NCBI GenBank assembly: GCA_029339195.1
Contig: JAPTJF010000021.1
Coordinates: 62,001 to 126,000 of the forward strand
DNA: 64,000 nt
Origin: Micractinium sp. NFX-FRZ
Lineage: Eukaryota > Chlorophyta > Trebouxiophyceae > Chlorellales > Chlorellaceae
Reading direction: 5' to 3'
The number at the start of each line of letters is the position of its first letter. The first letter of the stretch is position 1. Shown piece by piece: positions 34,032 to 47,291 of this stretch. A program made the translations under genes and the position numbers. A model generated the notes under the pieces. The model worked only from the letters and a program-made list of their open reading frames with translations, was not told where the DNA came from and searched no databases.

Positions 34032-36073
34032 CCTGCCAGGCCTAGAGCCCCTGCACACCGCAGGGGAACAGGCAGCGAAGCGCAGGTGCGTCACAGGGCG
34101 GCAGCGGCGGCGGCGGCGGCAAACCCTGCCGCGCGTCGGCGCGCCCATCGGCTGGCTCTGGCAGTCTTGCGACATGGCGCTGCAAGCTTTGGAAGGCAGG
34201 TCGATAGCATACGCCTGCACAACTGATGGCGGCCGCAGCGCAACTTGATGGGTTCGGCGGCTTCAACCTTTGGGTTGTGTCGAACTAAACGTACGTGTGC
34301 GTGCAACCTCTCCTATTCAAGAACACTGCGACCAGCCTCGTCTCCGCTGTCCCTCTTTCGGCCCAGGGCAGAGAAACAACGAATTAAAGCAGATATCCAC
34401 GATGTATTATGCTGTAGCAAGAGCACGATGTACGCCAGCGACTGTCACGATGCAGTTGGGGTGCACCTGCTGCGCATGCTGTGCCATGCCGCATGCCGCT
34501 TGCTCTGCCTTTCCCCTGGCACTCTCAAACCAGGCTTCACTGGGCTCAGCTTACATAACACACATGGCCACGGTTTTTCTTGGGAGCTTGTAAACGACCG
34601 ACGCATAAGAAGCTTGGAAATTGCAAAACTGGGAGTGGGGGCGGTGAGATGGTGCGGGGCAGTTGGCGTGGGCCACGTTGCTGCGTACCACCGGCAGCTG
34701 CTGGCACCTTTGGTGCCGCCACGCCAGCAAGGTAGGTGGAATGGCAGCGTCACGTGGGCTTGAAAAATGAGGGGGCGGGGGTCAGTGGGCAAATGCAAAT
34801 GTGGGGGTACTGAGCCAAAGTGCTTTGGCCGGGGAGTGTAGAGAGGTACGACAGGCGTGCACATGAAAGGTGGCGGCATGCTAGGCAAGGTGCCGGATGG
34901 AAGATGGGACGTGGCGCTCTATTGGGGGCGGACCTAAAGGGAGGGCCTGAGGAAGGAAGCGAGGAAAAAGTGGGTCGCAGCGTGCGGCTGGAGGCTGCAC
35001 ACTGGCGCACAGGCGGCGGACAAGAGCCGCCTGTCGCTGCTGCAGGTCACGCAGACCGGGATACGCCGCGCCCGCAAGTGCAGAAAAGGCGCGTGAGACG
35101 GGGCACACCGCTAAAGAGTAGGCAGGCGCGTGAGCAGGGGTCGCAGGCGCGCACGCGACGGGGCATGGGCGGTGCGAGACCGGGCGGGGGGACGGGGAAA
35201 TGAAATGGGCCTCTGAACAGGACGAAGGTCGGACGTGTGCGCAGTGCAGAGGTGGGTGTGTGCGTGGCGGGTGTATGAAGGGGAGAGAGCGGTAGGCTGC
35301 CGCTACCAGGGTGCATGGTTTTAGGCGGGGAGCGCTGGGCTATGTGTGCGGTGCAGGCAGGCAGGGGGCGCGCCTGCCTGCGCGGCACGGTGCAGCCGCT
35401 GCCAACGCCACGGCAGGCAGACATGCGTAGGAGGGTGCGTGCGTTGGCGCGGCACCGACAGTTTTTCTCCCAACTGGATGTAAGGATCTCAACTCAACGA
35501 GCGAGCGGCCTGGAAGCGGAGGGCAGTGCAGGTAAATCCGGGGTTGGCCCGTACACTCGAGCCCGTTCTGAGGCGGGGACGTGAGACCAATCAGTGAGGA
35601 GGGTGATCCTTGGAAGGCCGGGGAAAAGGTGGAAGAATGTCATGGGGTGCATGGCAGATATGAAAAGGGGGGAGGCGCGCCCCAGGGGCGGGACACGCCG
35701 CCGCCGGCGGGTAGCCATGCGGGTAGCCATGCGGGCAATGAAAAAGGGACAGGGGAACAAAGGCCACAGACACGGCAAGGATGGGCGAGAGAGGAGTGCA
35801 GCGTGTGGCACGTGCAAGGGCTTGGTTCACTCTGGGGGGGAAGGAAGGCGCGCCACTAGATATGCTCGGTTTGGAGGAACTCGAATTGGTAGGTCGTTCA
35901 TTTTTAGCAGTTGAGAGCAAGGGGTGAATGTGGGCAGCTGCTGGCAGGCGCAGGGGCGAGTGCCGCAGCCTCCGTTTGAATGCGGTTGCTGCTACGGGTG
36001 GAAGTGTCGTGCTGCCGCAGCAGGCAGCAGGCGCGCATCAGCAGCGCTAGGGCTTCAGGTGGGCTCCAGGCCT
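34032..36073. other. 2.0 kb gap without a supportable gene
   Basis: The left part must include the promoter of copy B; the right end is the 3' UTR of the next minus-strand gene. From about 34700 to 35900 the plus strand is strikingly purine-rich (G/A) with many GGGA and GGCA runs. The ORFs are short, have no matching splice sites and resemble nothing known. Confidence 0.6.
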
Positions 36074-39000
36074 TTAGCACACCTCTGCCACCTCCCCGAG
36101 CAGCATGGCCGCCAGGGAGGGGTCCTTGTGGAGGGGTGCTGAGGTGGGGCGCCGCCCCGCGGGCTGTGCCGTTGACGTGGCGCCGCTGCGGTGGGCCTGC
36201 TCGAGTTGAGCGGCCAGGCGGGTGACAGACCATGCGCGCCGCATGCCGTTGTCACACTGCAGAGGGTTGGGGATCAGGGAGGCAGGAGTTGGGGAGGGGA
36301 GAGCAGCAGGGCCGAGCAGGGCTGGGCAGGGGCCAGTGTAGCTGGCGGGGCAGGAGGGGTGAGTGTGCTGAGCGTGCCGAGCAGGGCGCTCCCACCCAGA
36401 TCTCGGTCCACCCAATACCATCTGGCGCCTGCCAGCTGGCGCTTACAGACCCCAGAGGCTCAGAAGCCTCAGCGGCCTCAAGTCAAGTACCGCCCTTTTT
36501 GGCCCCAGGCTCAGCTGGCCGCCTGGAGGCTGCTCACACCCGCGGGGGAGCGTGCCCCGTGCAGGGTGCCGCCCGCCCCCGCTGTGCCAAGCATGCACAG
36601 ACACCCTCCCTCAACAGCGCAGCCTGGCACACAACCCTCAACTGTGGCATACCAAAGGCTCATACTCATGCCACTCGTTGACTGCTGCCCCCCTCTCGGA
36701 CCCCCGTAGTATCAAGGCACCCCAAATTGGCCCCCCAGGTGGCCCCTTCCTTGCATGCTTATGGGTATACACTGTGCTAAGCTGACCTGAGGCAGGTCAT
36801 TTGTCAGAAGCTCCACAGGTTCATGCCGGTCAGATAGCGAGTTGACCCGCCACAGCGCGCGGATGCCCAGCGCCTGCACGGTACGGCGGTGGGGGCTGGG
36901 GTGTGAGGGCGGGGATGGGCTGGGTGCAGGGCGCACACAGGCAAGCCGTGGCGCGTCGTCACGAGGTCTGTACAGCGGCAGGGACACATCACCCCTCCCG
37001 TGTTCAGGACAGCCCAACTCGCCCTCCTCTGACCTGCAGGTACGCCCGCTTCTTGACTGCCCTCCACCGCTTCATGAAGCTGCGGTTCCACTCCTGGGTG
37101 GCCGCCGTCACGTCGGAGACCAGCGGCTGCAGGGGGCACAGCATACGCAGCAGGAGGAGGAGGGGGCGGAGGAGGGGAGAAGGGCAGGTCAGCACGAGCG
37201 AGCGGGCAGACAGACGCCACCCGGCCGGCCGGCAGGGGGGTCCCCAGTTGAGATCAGGGTAAAGCTGTAATCCTATCGCTGCTGGGACCCTAGGCACAAA
37301 AACGCAGGACAAGCGCAGGGCAGACCACACAGCTGGGCGTTTGGGGTGGCAGGCCAGCGGGAGAGGGGCAGGCACCTGGGAGCAGACGCGCATGCCTGGC
37401 GCTGCAGAGCCCCGGCTGCTGCTGTTGCAGGGGCTGAGGCCGCGCGTGGGCGCACTGCCGCCCAGCGGCACCAGCGGGGGCAGCTCAAAGCCCTGCTGCG
37501 CTGCATCCCAGCTGCTAGACAGCTTCATGGCTGCAGTGGCAGAGGCGGGCACCGCCGCGGCGGTCGCTGCATCGCTGCCGCCCCAGCTGCCGCCGCGCAG
37601 GCCCTGCTGCTCGAGGCTGGGGTGGTCGCCGCTCGCCGTCACCGCCACCTCAGAATCCCCCACCAAAAGCCTGTTCTGGCCGGGGGTCGAGCCAGCTGGC
37701 TCGGTTGCAGGTGCCGTTGCCAGCGCCTCTAGGGCGGCAGACAGAAGCAGCGGGTCGGGGCTGCAGCACGGGCAGGCACGCAAGGCAGGTGCTTGTGTCA
37801 GTACTGGTTTGGCGCGGGCATGTGGTAGCCACAGCAGCACCCAGCTATGCTGCACCCCAGAACAGGCACGGCTCCGGCCCGCATGCGGTCGCCACTCACC
37901 CGCCGGAGTGCTTGGGGGGCGTGAGCGCTGCCACGCTCATGTCGGATGGCTTGCGAGAGAAGGTGGTCATACGCTTGGCCCAAGAGCCAACCTGAGAAAG
38001 CAAGCAGATGGGCAGGAAGTCGGGTTGGGCCGTGGGGTGAGCGCGCATGCAGCAGCTGCGTGTGTAGGAGCCGCTGCAGCGTGCGCTGCCATGCGACCCA
38101 GGCAGCCTAACATCATGCTGCTTGCGCCCAGCAGCACTTCGCTTCACTCTCCAGCCAGGCAGGCGGGGCTGCGCTGTGCATGCACCTCGTGCGGCTGGGC
38201 GGGGGGCGCAGCGCACGCAGCGGGCGGGCGGACCGCGGGCGGTGAGGGCTCTTCGGCCCTGCCCACGGACGCGGCGCCAAGGGACAGCGCATCAGGGGAA
38301 CCCAGCTGCTGGGTGGGTGGGGAGAGGGGTAGGGAGGGGGAGGGGAGGGGATGAGTGGTGGGCATATCACTCCGCAAGCCGCAGAGGGGTGTGTGCGCGG
38401 CTGGGGGCAGGGGCCAGGGAGGAGAGCTCGGGAGCAGGCAAGCATAGGGAAGGACTGCGCAGAGTGCCACAGCAGGTGCACTCTGGCGCGGCTGCAGGCA
38501 GGCAGGCTGCGCAGCACAACAACTCCTGCGCAACTCACCAGCTCAGCGACGGGTGTGAGGCCCTGAGCCAGGCCCATCCACTCGCCGCTGCCGCACCCCA
38601 GGGCCTGCTGCCGGTGATGCTCGCCGGAACCGCGCGGCTGCTGGGCCGCCGGCGGCGGCAGCCCTCCAAACGCGGAGGAGGCTCCCCACTGTGCCAGCAC
38701 GCTGCCCTCCTGGCGACCGCCTCCGCTGCGCAGGCTGCCGCCCCGCTGGCTGCTGCCGCGCAGCGAGTTGCCGCGCTGGCTGCCGTCGCGCACAGAACGC
38801 TCCCGCTCGCTCTGCACGCTGCGCACGCTGTCGTCACGCCGGGCGCCGCCCCGCAGCGAGTTCTCTCTGGACAGAGCCAGGCTGAGGCCGCCGGGCTGCC
38901 TGCAGCAATGGGGAGGGTCAAGGCAGGGGCAAGGCAGGGGCAAGGCAGGGGCGGGATGGTCGAAGGTGGGATACTGTGGTGGTGCGCGCCCTGCCCATGC

Positions 39001-40240
39001 CATGCCAAGCCATGCCAATACACTTGCTGGAAAGCTGGGGCACGCCACCCCCGCGCCATGCGCCGGCCTCTCCCTTGGCCACCTGCGCCACACAGCCACG
39101 CGGCAGTGCGAAACGAGGCCCCCCCGACAGCTCCTCACCTTTTGACACCGCTGCGAACCGAGTTCTCTCGAGATGCCGCCATGCTGGAGGCCGCAGAGGG
39201 ACCCCGGATCAAAAAGGTGAGAAGGCTGACCGAGCGGACCGAGGAGGCCGAGGGGCTGTGCGCAGCAGCCGCAAACGGGCTCCCCGGGCAATCCTCGTCG
39301 CCAGCTGCTGCTGCCACAGGGGTGGTCAGCTGCGGCGGCCATGGCGCGGCGGGCACCGTGCCCACCGCCTGCGCTGGCTCCTCCTCAGGCGGCGGCTTGT
39401 GTGCCCACTGGGGCGTGGCATGCTCGGCGGGCAGCGGGGGGTGCCGCTGCGGCGGCTCTGGAGCCACCTGCCTGCTCCTGTGGCTGTCTGCTGCTGCCGC
39501 CGCTGGCAGCGTGGCAGGCATGCTGGCGGCGGCACTGGCGCCGCCGCGGCTGCCCTCCTTGCTGCTGCCGTTGCTGCAGGTGGGCCCCGTCCCTGCGCAT
39601 GAGTCATCAGCGGCGGACGAGCTGTGTGCGGAGGCCATGGAGTTGTGGGAGAGGCCCGGCTGGCTGCAGGGGGTACTGCTCACGCGGCGCAGCACCGGCG
39701 GGGGCGCGGCAGGGTCGGGAGATACCGGCGCGCCAGGCCCGCTGCCCAGTGATGGTTGCTGCTGCCCCGGCGGCGCAAGGGGCTGCGGCAGCGAGCTGGC
39801 ACGCACATCGCCGTGCTGTGCCACGGCTGCACTGGCAGGGCCCGCAGCCGCAGTGGGCGCTGGGGGCACTGCTGCCGCCAACGGTACCAGTGCCTGGCCA
39901 CTGGCCGCCGCTGTGGCAGCTGTGAGCCCCGCTTGCCCGGAACGTCTGGCCGTGTCGAGACCGCCGTTGACATGGACACCATCGGGGAGGGGCCGAGCTG
40001 GGCGGCTGGCAGCCGCAGGCTGCTTGGGCACTTGTGGTTGCAGGGGCCTGGCGGCCAGCCGCCCATTCCGCACGCTGCGCTCCTCCGCGCGACCATTTCG
40101 GGTGCCATGGTGATCAGAACTGCGACAAGGGGTGAATGCAAGCGGCGGCGGAGTGTCGGAGCCTGAGGAGAGGGGGGCCAGGGGCCCAGCTCGTCAGAGC
40201 CCACCTCGCGCGGATAGCGGTCCACTTGGGGGCTCACCAT
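36074..40240 (-). CDS. Ser/Arg- and Ala-rich orphan protein
   Basis: Eight exons join in phase at the 3' side: about 40156 or 40131 to 39139, 38899-38539, 38308-38186, 37991-37900, 37760-37376, 37126-37034, 36873-36787, 36256-36074 (stop TAA); roughly 770 residues. The first exon is unresolved: an ATG at 40240 is in another frame, and I could not find a donor that restores phase. Exon 1 is low complexity (Ala/Pro/Ser). From its end into exon 2 there is a run of R-x-x-S-[VL]-R units (RENSVRS, RENSLRG, RDDSVRS, RERSVRD, RGNSLRG, RGGSLRS). The only globular-looking piece is near the C-terminus: EWNRSFMKRWRAVKKRAYLQ then ALGIRALWRVN. The family is not recognised; a regulated scaffold is a guess from the phosphorylatable repeats only. 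Confidence 0.6.
38590..39190 (-). repeat. R-x-x-S-[VL]-R peptide repeat region
   Basis: In the Ser/Arg-rich orphan the hexapeptide pattern R-x-x-S-V/L-R occurs at least six times across the junction of exons 39139 and 38899, with the coding unit varying at third positions. The spacing is irregular (8-14 residues). It fits a basophilic (AGC/CaMK-type) kinase consensus. Confidence 0.7.
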
Positions 40241-40928
40241 GATCGATCCCTACTTGCAGGCGCGTCCTCGCTGCCTGCAAGCCCCAGAATGCGCCGCAGA
40301 AGCCCCATCGCTGATGCGGTGGCTTGGGCAGTGCGGGCAGTGCCGTGACAGGTTCCCTGCTGCGTTCACGTGTGCTCAGAACATGCCGACATGCTGATTA
40401 GAGACCAATGGGAGCCTGGGAGGGGTGGCGGAAAAGGCGGCGGCGCGTGCTTATAGAGCCCACCGCACGTGGACGGCGCTGCCTCAATAGCAAGTGTGAC
40501 CACGTGCCAGGAGTTCACGCAAGTTCAAGGTGAAATGTGCAACCTTTCGCCGCCATCGAGCTAGTGCAAACCATCTCATAAACCAAGCCTTGGTCCAGCA
40601 GGGCCCTTAGGCCACTCCCACATTTTAGCGGGTTTGGGTGCTGAGCCTCCACTTGTGATCAACTTCACACACAGCCAGGCACCCCTGGCAGCCCCAACCG
40701 CGCGTTCACCTCAGGGGCCGACCTTGCCTCCGCGCTCACAGTCCCAGCTGCTTGTGGCTGCCCTTATCCCAGCTCAGAGGGAAATTGCATGACATCGCCT
40801 CGGCACAGAGCGCGCAAGAAGCAGGGGATCAGGGCGGGCTGACCAGCAGCGCGCCGGCGTCCTGCCGCCTTCGTCCCGCAGCGCGCCCCGTAAAACTGCC
40901 GTAAAAAGTCATGGCCGCACCGCAGTGT
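40241..40928. other. Intergenic: upstream of the Ser/Arg orphan, 3' UTR of the FAD oxidoreductase
   Basis: No gene is seen. A missing first exon of the orphan gene may lie here, since no clean start was found for it. GC is lower around 40360-40800. Confidence 0.5.
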
Positions 40929-43900
40929 TTAAAGGCCCCGCTGCCCAGCTGCCTGGGCCGCCAAGTCTGGCCACCACTGCTTGAGGCCCAGGTCTTGTAC
41001 GAGCGCCGCTGCTGCGTTGTGCCCTGCGCAGCCGATGACCGAGCCACCGGGGTGGCAGCCGGCGGAGCACGAGTAGAGGCCCTGCATGGCAGCCAGGCAG
41101 CAGGCGCGGCAGGGCTGCTGCCATCAGAGGAGCACCACAGCAACATTGCTGTGCAGACCTGTCCCAGCAGCACTGAGCATGCACCACTGGCTGCGCAAGT
41201 CACATGCCCCTGCCTGCCCCAACCGCCGCCCACAACCGCCGCTGCCGCCGCCGCCGCTATGGGCGGTAGAGAGCGCTGCTGCTGCTGCACGCGCTATGAC
41301 AGCCAGACCATGAGACATGACCAGCGTTGAACCCACACAAATACGCACACACACACAGCATGCGCATCAGCGCATGCGCAGAAAGTGAAACGTATAAACA
41401 CACACACCCACATTCCGTCCACCCGTGCGCACGCCAGGCATGCGATCACACCCACGCACCTGTAAGGGCGTGCGGTAGGGGAATCGGTCATCGAATCCGT
41501 AGCTGTTGTCCACGTGGTGTATGTGACCCCGCGTGATCCCAAAGTAGCGCTCTATGCCGGGCGGGGTGAGCGTGAAGGTCTGCGGGCGGGCAGGCAGGCA
41601 AGTGGCGGGGGGGCCGTGGTAGGGGCGGGGGCAGCGTTGGGGCAGGCGCAGCACATGGCAGAGCGCACCGAAGCCAGAGCGGCTGTTGGGGGGCCTGCCC
41701 TGCCGGTGCCTGCACCGCGGGACAACGATTGCCACCACAGCTGCTGGCACCGGTGTGAGGCGGGCGTCAGATGCAGGGGGCAGCCCTGCGGGTTCCTTTT
41801 CCGCTGCGCTCCACCCCAACTACTCACACCCTCCTCCCCTCTGCTGAAGGCATGTGCTCATGCTGGCATGTCACTCAGGGGTGGGTGGATGTCACTCACA
41901 TCCACAACCAGGTCGCTGGCACCTGCTGGGAGAGAGGAGGGGCAGAGCAGCAGGAGCGTGTCATGTGCGGGGGGGGGGGCCGCCTAGCTGGACAGGGGCG
42001 TGCAGCAGCACATGCACGCGCGCCTCAACCGGCAGCGCAGCACACGGAAACCTCCGCCGTCGCCGTGCATCGCCGCCTGCGCCCCGCCCCCAGAGAGCTG
42101 CCCCTGCGCGCCTGCGCCGCATCTCTCTTCACCGACCACGCAGCACAGGGTTGCGCTGGCATGGCGTGTAGTGACCCCCACACATCCCAGCCTCACATCG
42201 AACGTCCCCAAAAAGGCTGCTAATGCACCCACACCACTTCTCGTGTCACACACCCCACCCCACCCGCCCACCTGGGGCAAATGAGTCCAACAGGCCCAGC
42301 AGGTGCTGCACGTACCGCCCCTCCTCCGCCTCCCAGCTGCTCCCCTCCAGCTCGTACGGCACCCACTGCACAAACAGCGCCGCGCTGCACCGCCCCTCGG
42401 CGTCTGCAGTACGGGGGCAGTACAGGGCGGGGGGGCAGGCAGGCAGAAGCAAGGTGAGCTGTGTGGGGTGCTGCATGGACCCCACCCCCTGGCTAAGATG
42501 TCGGCTGATGACGCCGCTCCCAGGCCCATGCCGACGTGGCAAGGCAGGGGCAGCACAGGAGGTGACCATAGCACGCACCTCGTGCACGTGCCCACCACCG
42601 CCCCGTCTGGCACCGGCAGCTCAACAACACGCACCCCCATACCCCCATGAGAAGGTGTAGTCTCACCTGTGAGCGTGGGGTCCACGGTGGACTGATAGTA
42701 CATCTCTATTGTTGGGAACTCGGGCAGCTTGTTGGCCTGCACATCCGCAAACGCCTGCTTCACGTTGCCCAGCACGCTGCCTTCGTCCCCAAACAGGAGG
42801 TGCGTGGTGGTCCGGTGCTGCCCGCGGTCCTGGGGCAGGCAGCGGAAGGTGGGCAGCGCCTTGAGGGCCAGGTTGACCTGCAGGCGGGCGGGGGCGGGGG
42901 CAGGTAGTAGAGAGTAGAGCAGCATGCTGGGAGTGGGGGCTGGAGGGGCATGCATGAAGGGCATGCCGTCTGACAGAGGGGCAGGCAGGTGGGCAGGCAG
43001 GCGGACAGGCAGGCAGGCAGGCGGGCAGGTGGGCAAGCAGGCAGGCACCACTTCCTGACGCGCACCACGCAACAGCTCGCCCCATCCGCACTTTTGAGCC
43101 GCACGCTTGCCTGCCTTCCCTCTCCCCAGCTATCACCCTCCCTCACTACCCCCCGCCGCTGCATGTTTCACCACCCGCTTGCATGATCGTGCCATCCCGG
43201 TGCTTGCAATTGCAAAAGCCTCTCAACGCATCCCAGGCGAAGGTGGCAGCGCCCGCCGCTTGGTGTCAGCTGTTCACCTCTCTCACCCCCAGCCCACCCA
43301 CCCACCCACCTTCATGGTGGTGCCGTCCCGCCGCATGCTGTCCAGCTTGCCGTTGAAGCCGGGGCTGAAGTTGGAGGCGCCCGCCAGGTCGCGCAGGCGG
43401 AAGGGGTCGGCATTGACCAGCACCGCCTTGGCGCGCCGCTCCTGCCCGTCGGCGGTGACGATGCCGCGTGCGGTGCCATCCTCCACAAGGATGCTGCAGC
43501 CCGGCGACGAACAGAGGGAGGGGAGGAGGGCGGAGCGCAAAGTGAGGGTCTGGAGCCCAGCGCCGGCCTTGGCTGGGATGCGTTGCCATAGGAAGGGGAG
43601 GGGAGACGCGGGGCCAGAGTGGCGGGCGGGGGAGCTCAGGACCTGAGGGGAGGGTGACAGGGCAAGCCAAGGTGGCTGTGGACATTACACGCACATGCAC
43701 AGGTGAGGGCAGCCGCGATAGCCATGGTACTCTGGGCACATACACACACACACAAGGCAGGCAACCATTCAAGGCAGAGAAGGATAGCCCTGGTGTGGCC
43801 AATGCCCAGGCCCCTTGAGAGAATTGCCTACCTGCTCACGCCCTGGCCGGTGCGGATAGCGGCGCCGGCTCGCATGGCGGCTGCCGCCAGGCGCTGCGTC

Positions 43901-46705
43901 ACTGTGCCCATGCCGCCCGCCACAACCATCCAGGTGCCGTCGGACCCCGGCAGGCGGCACTGCATGAGTGGGGCAGATCACATGGGGGACATATGGCATC
44001 GTCACAGGGTAGGGGGCGTAGCCGAACTGCCATGTGCTTGCAGCAACAGCACGCCACCAGCATTGGCCGTGGCTTGGGCTGCACAGCCTCTGCCATGGTG
44101 TGCACGGCATTGATGACTCAACCAACCAAAACTTACCAACCAACCAGTCACCCCTAACCCATGCACCCATCCATCCGTCCACCCCTCAATACAGTGACCA
44201 GAGTGGCGAGCGCACCATGTTGTGCACCAGGAAGTTCATGCCCGTGCCAGGTGTGTCCCACCCGCCGTTGAGCCCCGAAAAGCCGTCGGTGGTCTGCAGG
44301 GCCCCGGGAGCACACCAGACATGCATGCATGGTTTTGGGGCGGGATTGGAAGGAAAACCTCAGGAAGCGGCCGTGCACGGGAGTCGGGGCAAGAAGCAGA
44401 CGGGGCTGTGAAGCACCAAGCATGAAGCGCAGGTGCTTGAGAGGGTGTGAAGGCAATCAACGGCCATGCTTGGCCTGCAACAGGAAGCCCCTGAAGACCG
44501 ATGCAACCACCTGTGTTGGCTGCCGCCCTGGCACAGCTGCTTACTCACCGCGTACATTGCCTGCAGCAGATCGCTCCTGAAGCCAAAGCGTGCGAGGTAA
44601 TCGGCGACGGTGCCTCGGCACAGCCCGACAAATGCCTGCTGCAGCGCTGGGCGCACGTACCGCTCTGCCGTCTCTTCTATGCTCAGGGGCTCCTGTACAT
44701 GCGGGGGACCGAGTGTGGGGGAGCGTTGGGGCATGGGGCGGCCGCGGCGGCATGTGCAGGGCCTCTCGTGGAGGAAGACACATGGTGAAGCGTGGTGCTG
44801 GTGCAGTGTGCTGGTGCAGGAGCCTTCTAGCTCTTCATTGCGGTCTCGTAGTGTGCTCAATGGGGTTTTGCTTGCGGAGGGAGGCGGGCCAGCGTGAGGT
44901 GAAGTGCAGGTGGGGGCGGGGCGGGGTGCTGTGATGCAGTGTGAAAGTTTGCCGCACTGTGCTGAGGTGTGTTTGAACCAGAACGCCAGCGCCAGCGAAG
45001 CAGCGCACCAAGAGCGCTGCAAAGAGAGCGGCACGCTCTTTAGGCATGGGCACGCTGGCGCATCTGTGTCGCCACCGTATCAGGCATCAAGCAGCAGGCC
45101 GCTTCCAAGCAAGCGCCTTGCCTGCAGCCAGGTGTGCCCCACATCCTGGCGGAACGCCTCCAGCTCAGCGTTCAGCGCCACGTGTGCCTCCCAGTCTTCC
45201 TGCACACGAGAGGCGCATTAAGGAGCGTCGGCAAGGTGCAGCAACACTGCCAGCAGATGCCGGACCAGCGCAGCAATCAGCGCCGCGTGTGCCTCCCGCA
45301 CTTCCCCACAAGCCCGTCCAATACACAACATCCAACCTGGCTACGCACTGGGGGATCCTGTGGCGCTCTGCGGGACAGCAGCTGATCCCCTCTGGAGAAG
45401 CCTGCCCCTGCCCATGTCAGCAGCGCCTGCATCAGCCTGGCATCCCCTCAAGGCTGCCCCCTCCAGACTGCTCGTCGTGTAGCCGCGTCCACACACCGCA
45501 CTCCGCCCCGCCCCGCCCCGCCCCGCCTGCCTTGGAGAAGAAGTCCATGAACTGTTGCTTGGTTGCCTCCTGGTCGCTGCCAAATAGCAGGTACCGGTCC
45601 CCGGTGGTGGGCAGGAAGTAGTGGGGGTCCCGCCGGCGCAGCGGCAGGTCCAGCTGCGGCGGCAACGGAGAGTGCAGTCCACCACAGAATGAAACCAGGT
45701 ATGAAACCAGTATGTTGAACCACCAGCGAGACATTCGAGCTGTTGAAGGCAAAGCAATCCAGCTGCGCCCACAGCCAGCTCTCCTGCTCCCTCGCCTCCC
45801 CGCATTCCCCCCACCCTCCCCGGCCTGCCCTGCAGTACCTGCAGCAGCTGCAGCAGCTCCGGCGGCATCACACCCAGCAGGTAGGCGCCTGCAGGGGAAC
45901 ACGTGTTTTGAATCGAGCATGTAAGTAAGGTATAGAATGCAAAGAGCTGCAGGCGGCGCCACGCCCACCAGGTAGGCGGCTGCTGAGGAGGCGGGGACAT
46001 GGGAGGAGAGCAAGGTGGAAAGTCGGCTCCTGTGCTGTTATGCTGGGGAGGGCGCAGACAGAGCAGCGCTGGGCAGCGCAGCGGCAGGGGTCCGGACTGC
46101 GCCTTGACACAAAGCATGCATGCGCTTTTACCAAGTCAACAACAGGAAGGGAACTGCATTTTTTGAACCTCCGGCGCCTTCACCAGACTTGCCTTTGCCT
46201 CCCTACCCCCCATCCGTCGCACCCGTGGACTGCGGCAGGCCAGGTGCCTTGGTGAAGGGGTACTCTGTGCGGCAGGCGCCCCCCACAATGCCCTTCTCCT
46301 CATACACTTCTACTTTCAACCCCTGTCGCGCCAGCACCGCCGCCGCAACCTGTGAGCAGGGGAGGCGGGCGGGCAGCAGCACTCGGTGCACGGCACGATA
46401 CGGGGCCGTGCATGCTGGCCTGTCGCACACTCATATCCCTACCTTACAATACAAACATCTCCCAAGTTTACAACTCGCGGAACGCAATCATGTTCACTCA
46501 CCAGGCCGTTGTGGCCTGCTCCCACTATGAGGACGTCTGGCTGGGGGCTGGCGGCAGCGGCAGCGGCGGCAAAAGAGCGCGCTAGGGTTGTGCGGCAGGC
46601 CTGGGCCCCGCCTGCAAGCGCCTGTTGCACGGCATGTCCTGTTGATGGGCCGACGCCGACATCGAGAGCCCTGGACAGGGCCCTCAGGGCGCCCTGAACC
46701 CGCAT
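40929..46705 (-). CDS. PYROXD2: PYROXD2-like FAD-dependent oxidoreductase
   Basis: Fourteen exons join in phase into 584 codons, close to the 581 of human PYROXD2: 46705-46502, 46349-46223, 45888-45839, 45653-45531, 45199-45122, 44692-44549, 44293-44216, 43959-43832, 43493-43310, 42877-42667, 42403-42272, 41922-41900, 41579-41460, 41081-40929. An Ala/Arg-rich, acid-poor leader of about 55 residues (from ATG 46705) suggests organelle targeting. Then comes the Rossmann dinucleotide motif DVLIVGAGHNGL and VYEEKGIVGGACRTE. Later segments follow the phytoene-desaturase-like/PYROXD2 order: WMVVAGGMGTVTQRL, ARGIVTADGQE, IERYFGITRGHIHHVDNSYG and the C-terminal FAD motif GLYSCSAGCHPGGSVIG followed by GHNAAAALVQDLG. 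The substrate is unknown. Two introns (after 45531 and 45122) appear to use GC donors. It diverges from QCR7. Confidence 0.9.
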
Positions 46706-47291
46706 ATCGGCAGGCCAGAAAAGACCTTGAAAAGACAGAGTAGGGGACACTTCGCAACTAATCAGATGTCGGAAAGCTCCCTGCAGGCACGTTGCAATCC
46801 TGCAGGCAGGAAGCAGACAGGCAGCGAGGGCGAGCTCAAATCACGAGCCTGCCGTCTCCTTTCCAATCGCGCGCGACTCCCCCGAACGGCCTGATCGGCA
46901 GCTGTTTGGCTTTGGACGACGTTGCACACCCACAGGGCAAGCGCGGGGAGCAGACAGGGCAGCCAAGCTAAGGGTTGGAGTCTGCTAGGCGCTGAGGAGC
47001 ACACCCCAGGACAGTTGAGCCTCTAGAGGTACGCAGAAAGGGGTCATGGAACAATCAACAGTGCTAGGCGCGCCCAGGGGGCGCGTTGACACCGCTGGCA
47101 AGCGGTGCATGGCGACAGGAGTCTACCGAGACCCAGTCACTGGCCATGCACACCAGACACAGTCTCAAAGTTCATTGACACCTCGCGCCGGCGACCGGTC
47201 AGCCGCCCCCACGCCTGCTGCCTGCCCTCGCCTGAACCCTCGCCCCCTGTCCCCTCCGCAGGCCGCAACTGCAGCAGCAGCAAGAGACACA
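46706..47291. promoter_or_regulatory. Divergent promoter region, FAD oxidoreductase / QCR7
   Basis: The 586 bases separate two start codons on opposite strands and must hold both promoters and both 5' leaders. I see no clear TATA box or repeated operator-like motif. Both products are, or may be, mitochondrial, so shared control is possible but not shown. Confidence 0.5.

Noticed and set aside
34245..35914. Short ORFs in the 2 kb gap
   Set aside because: No start with matching splice sites, no recognisable protein and strong purine bias; treated as noncoding.
38122..40113. Open frame of 663 codons on the plus strand
   Set aside because: It is the antisense of the Ser/Arg-rich orphan, is low complexity, and crosses well-supported introns of the minus-strand gene. 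High GC makes such shadows common.
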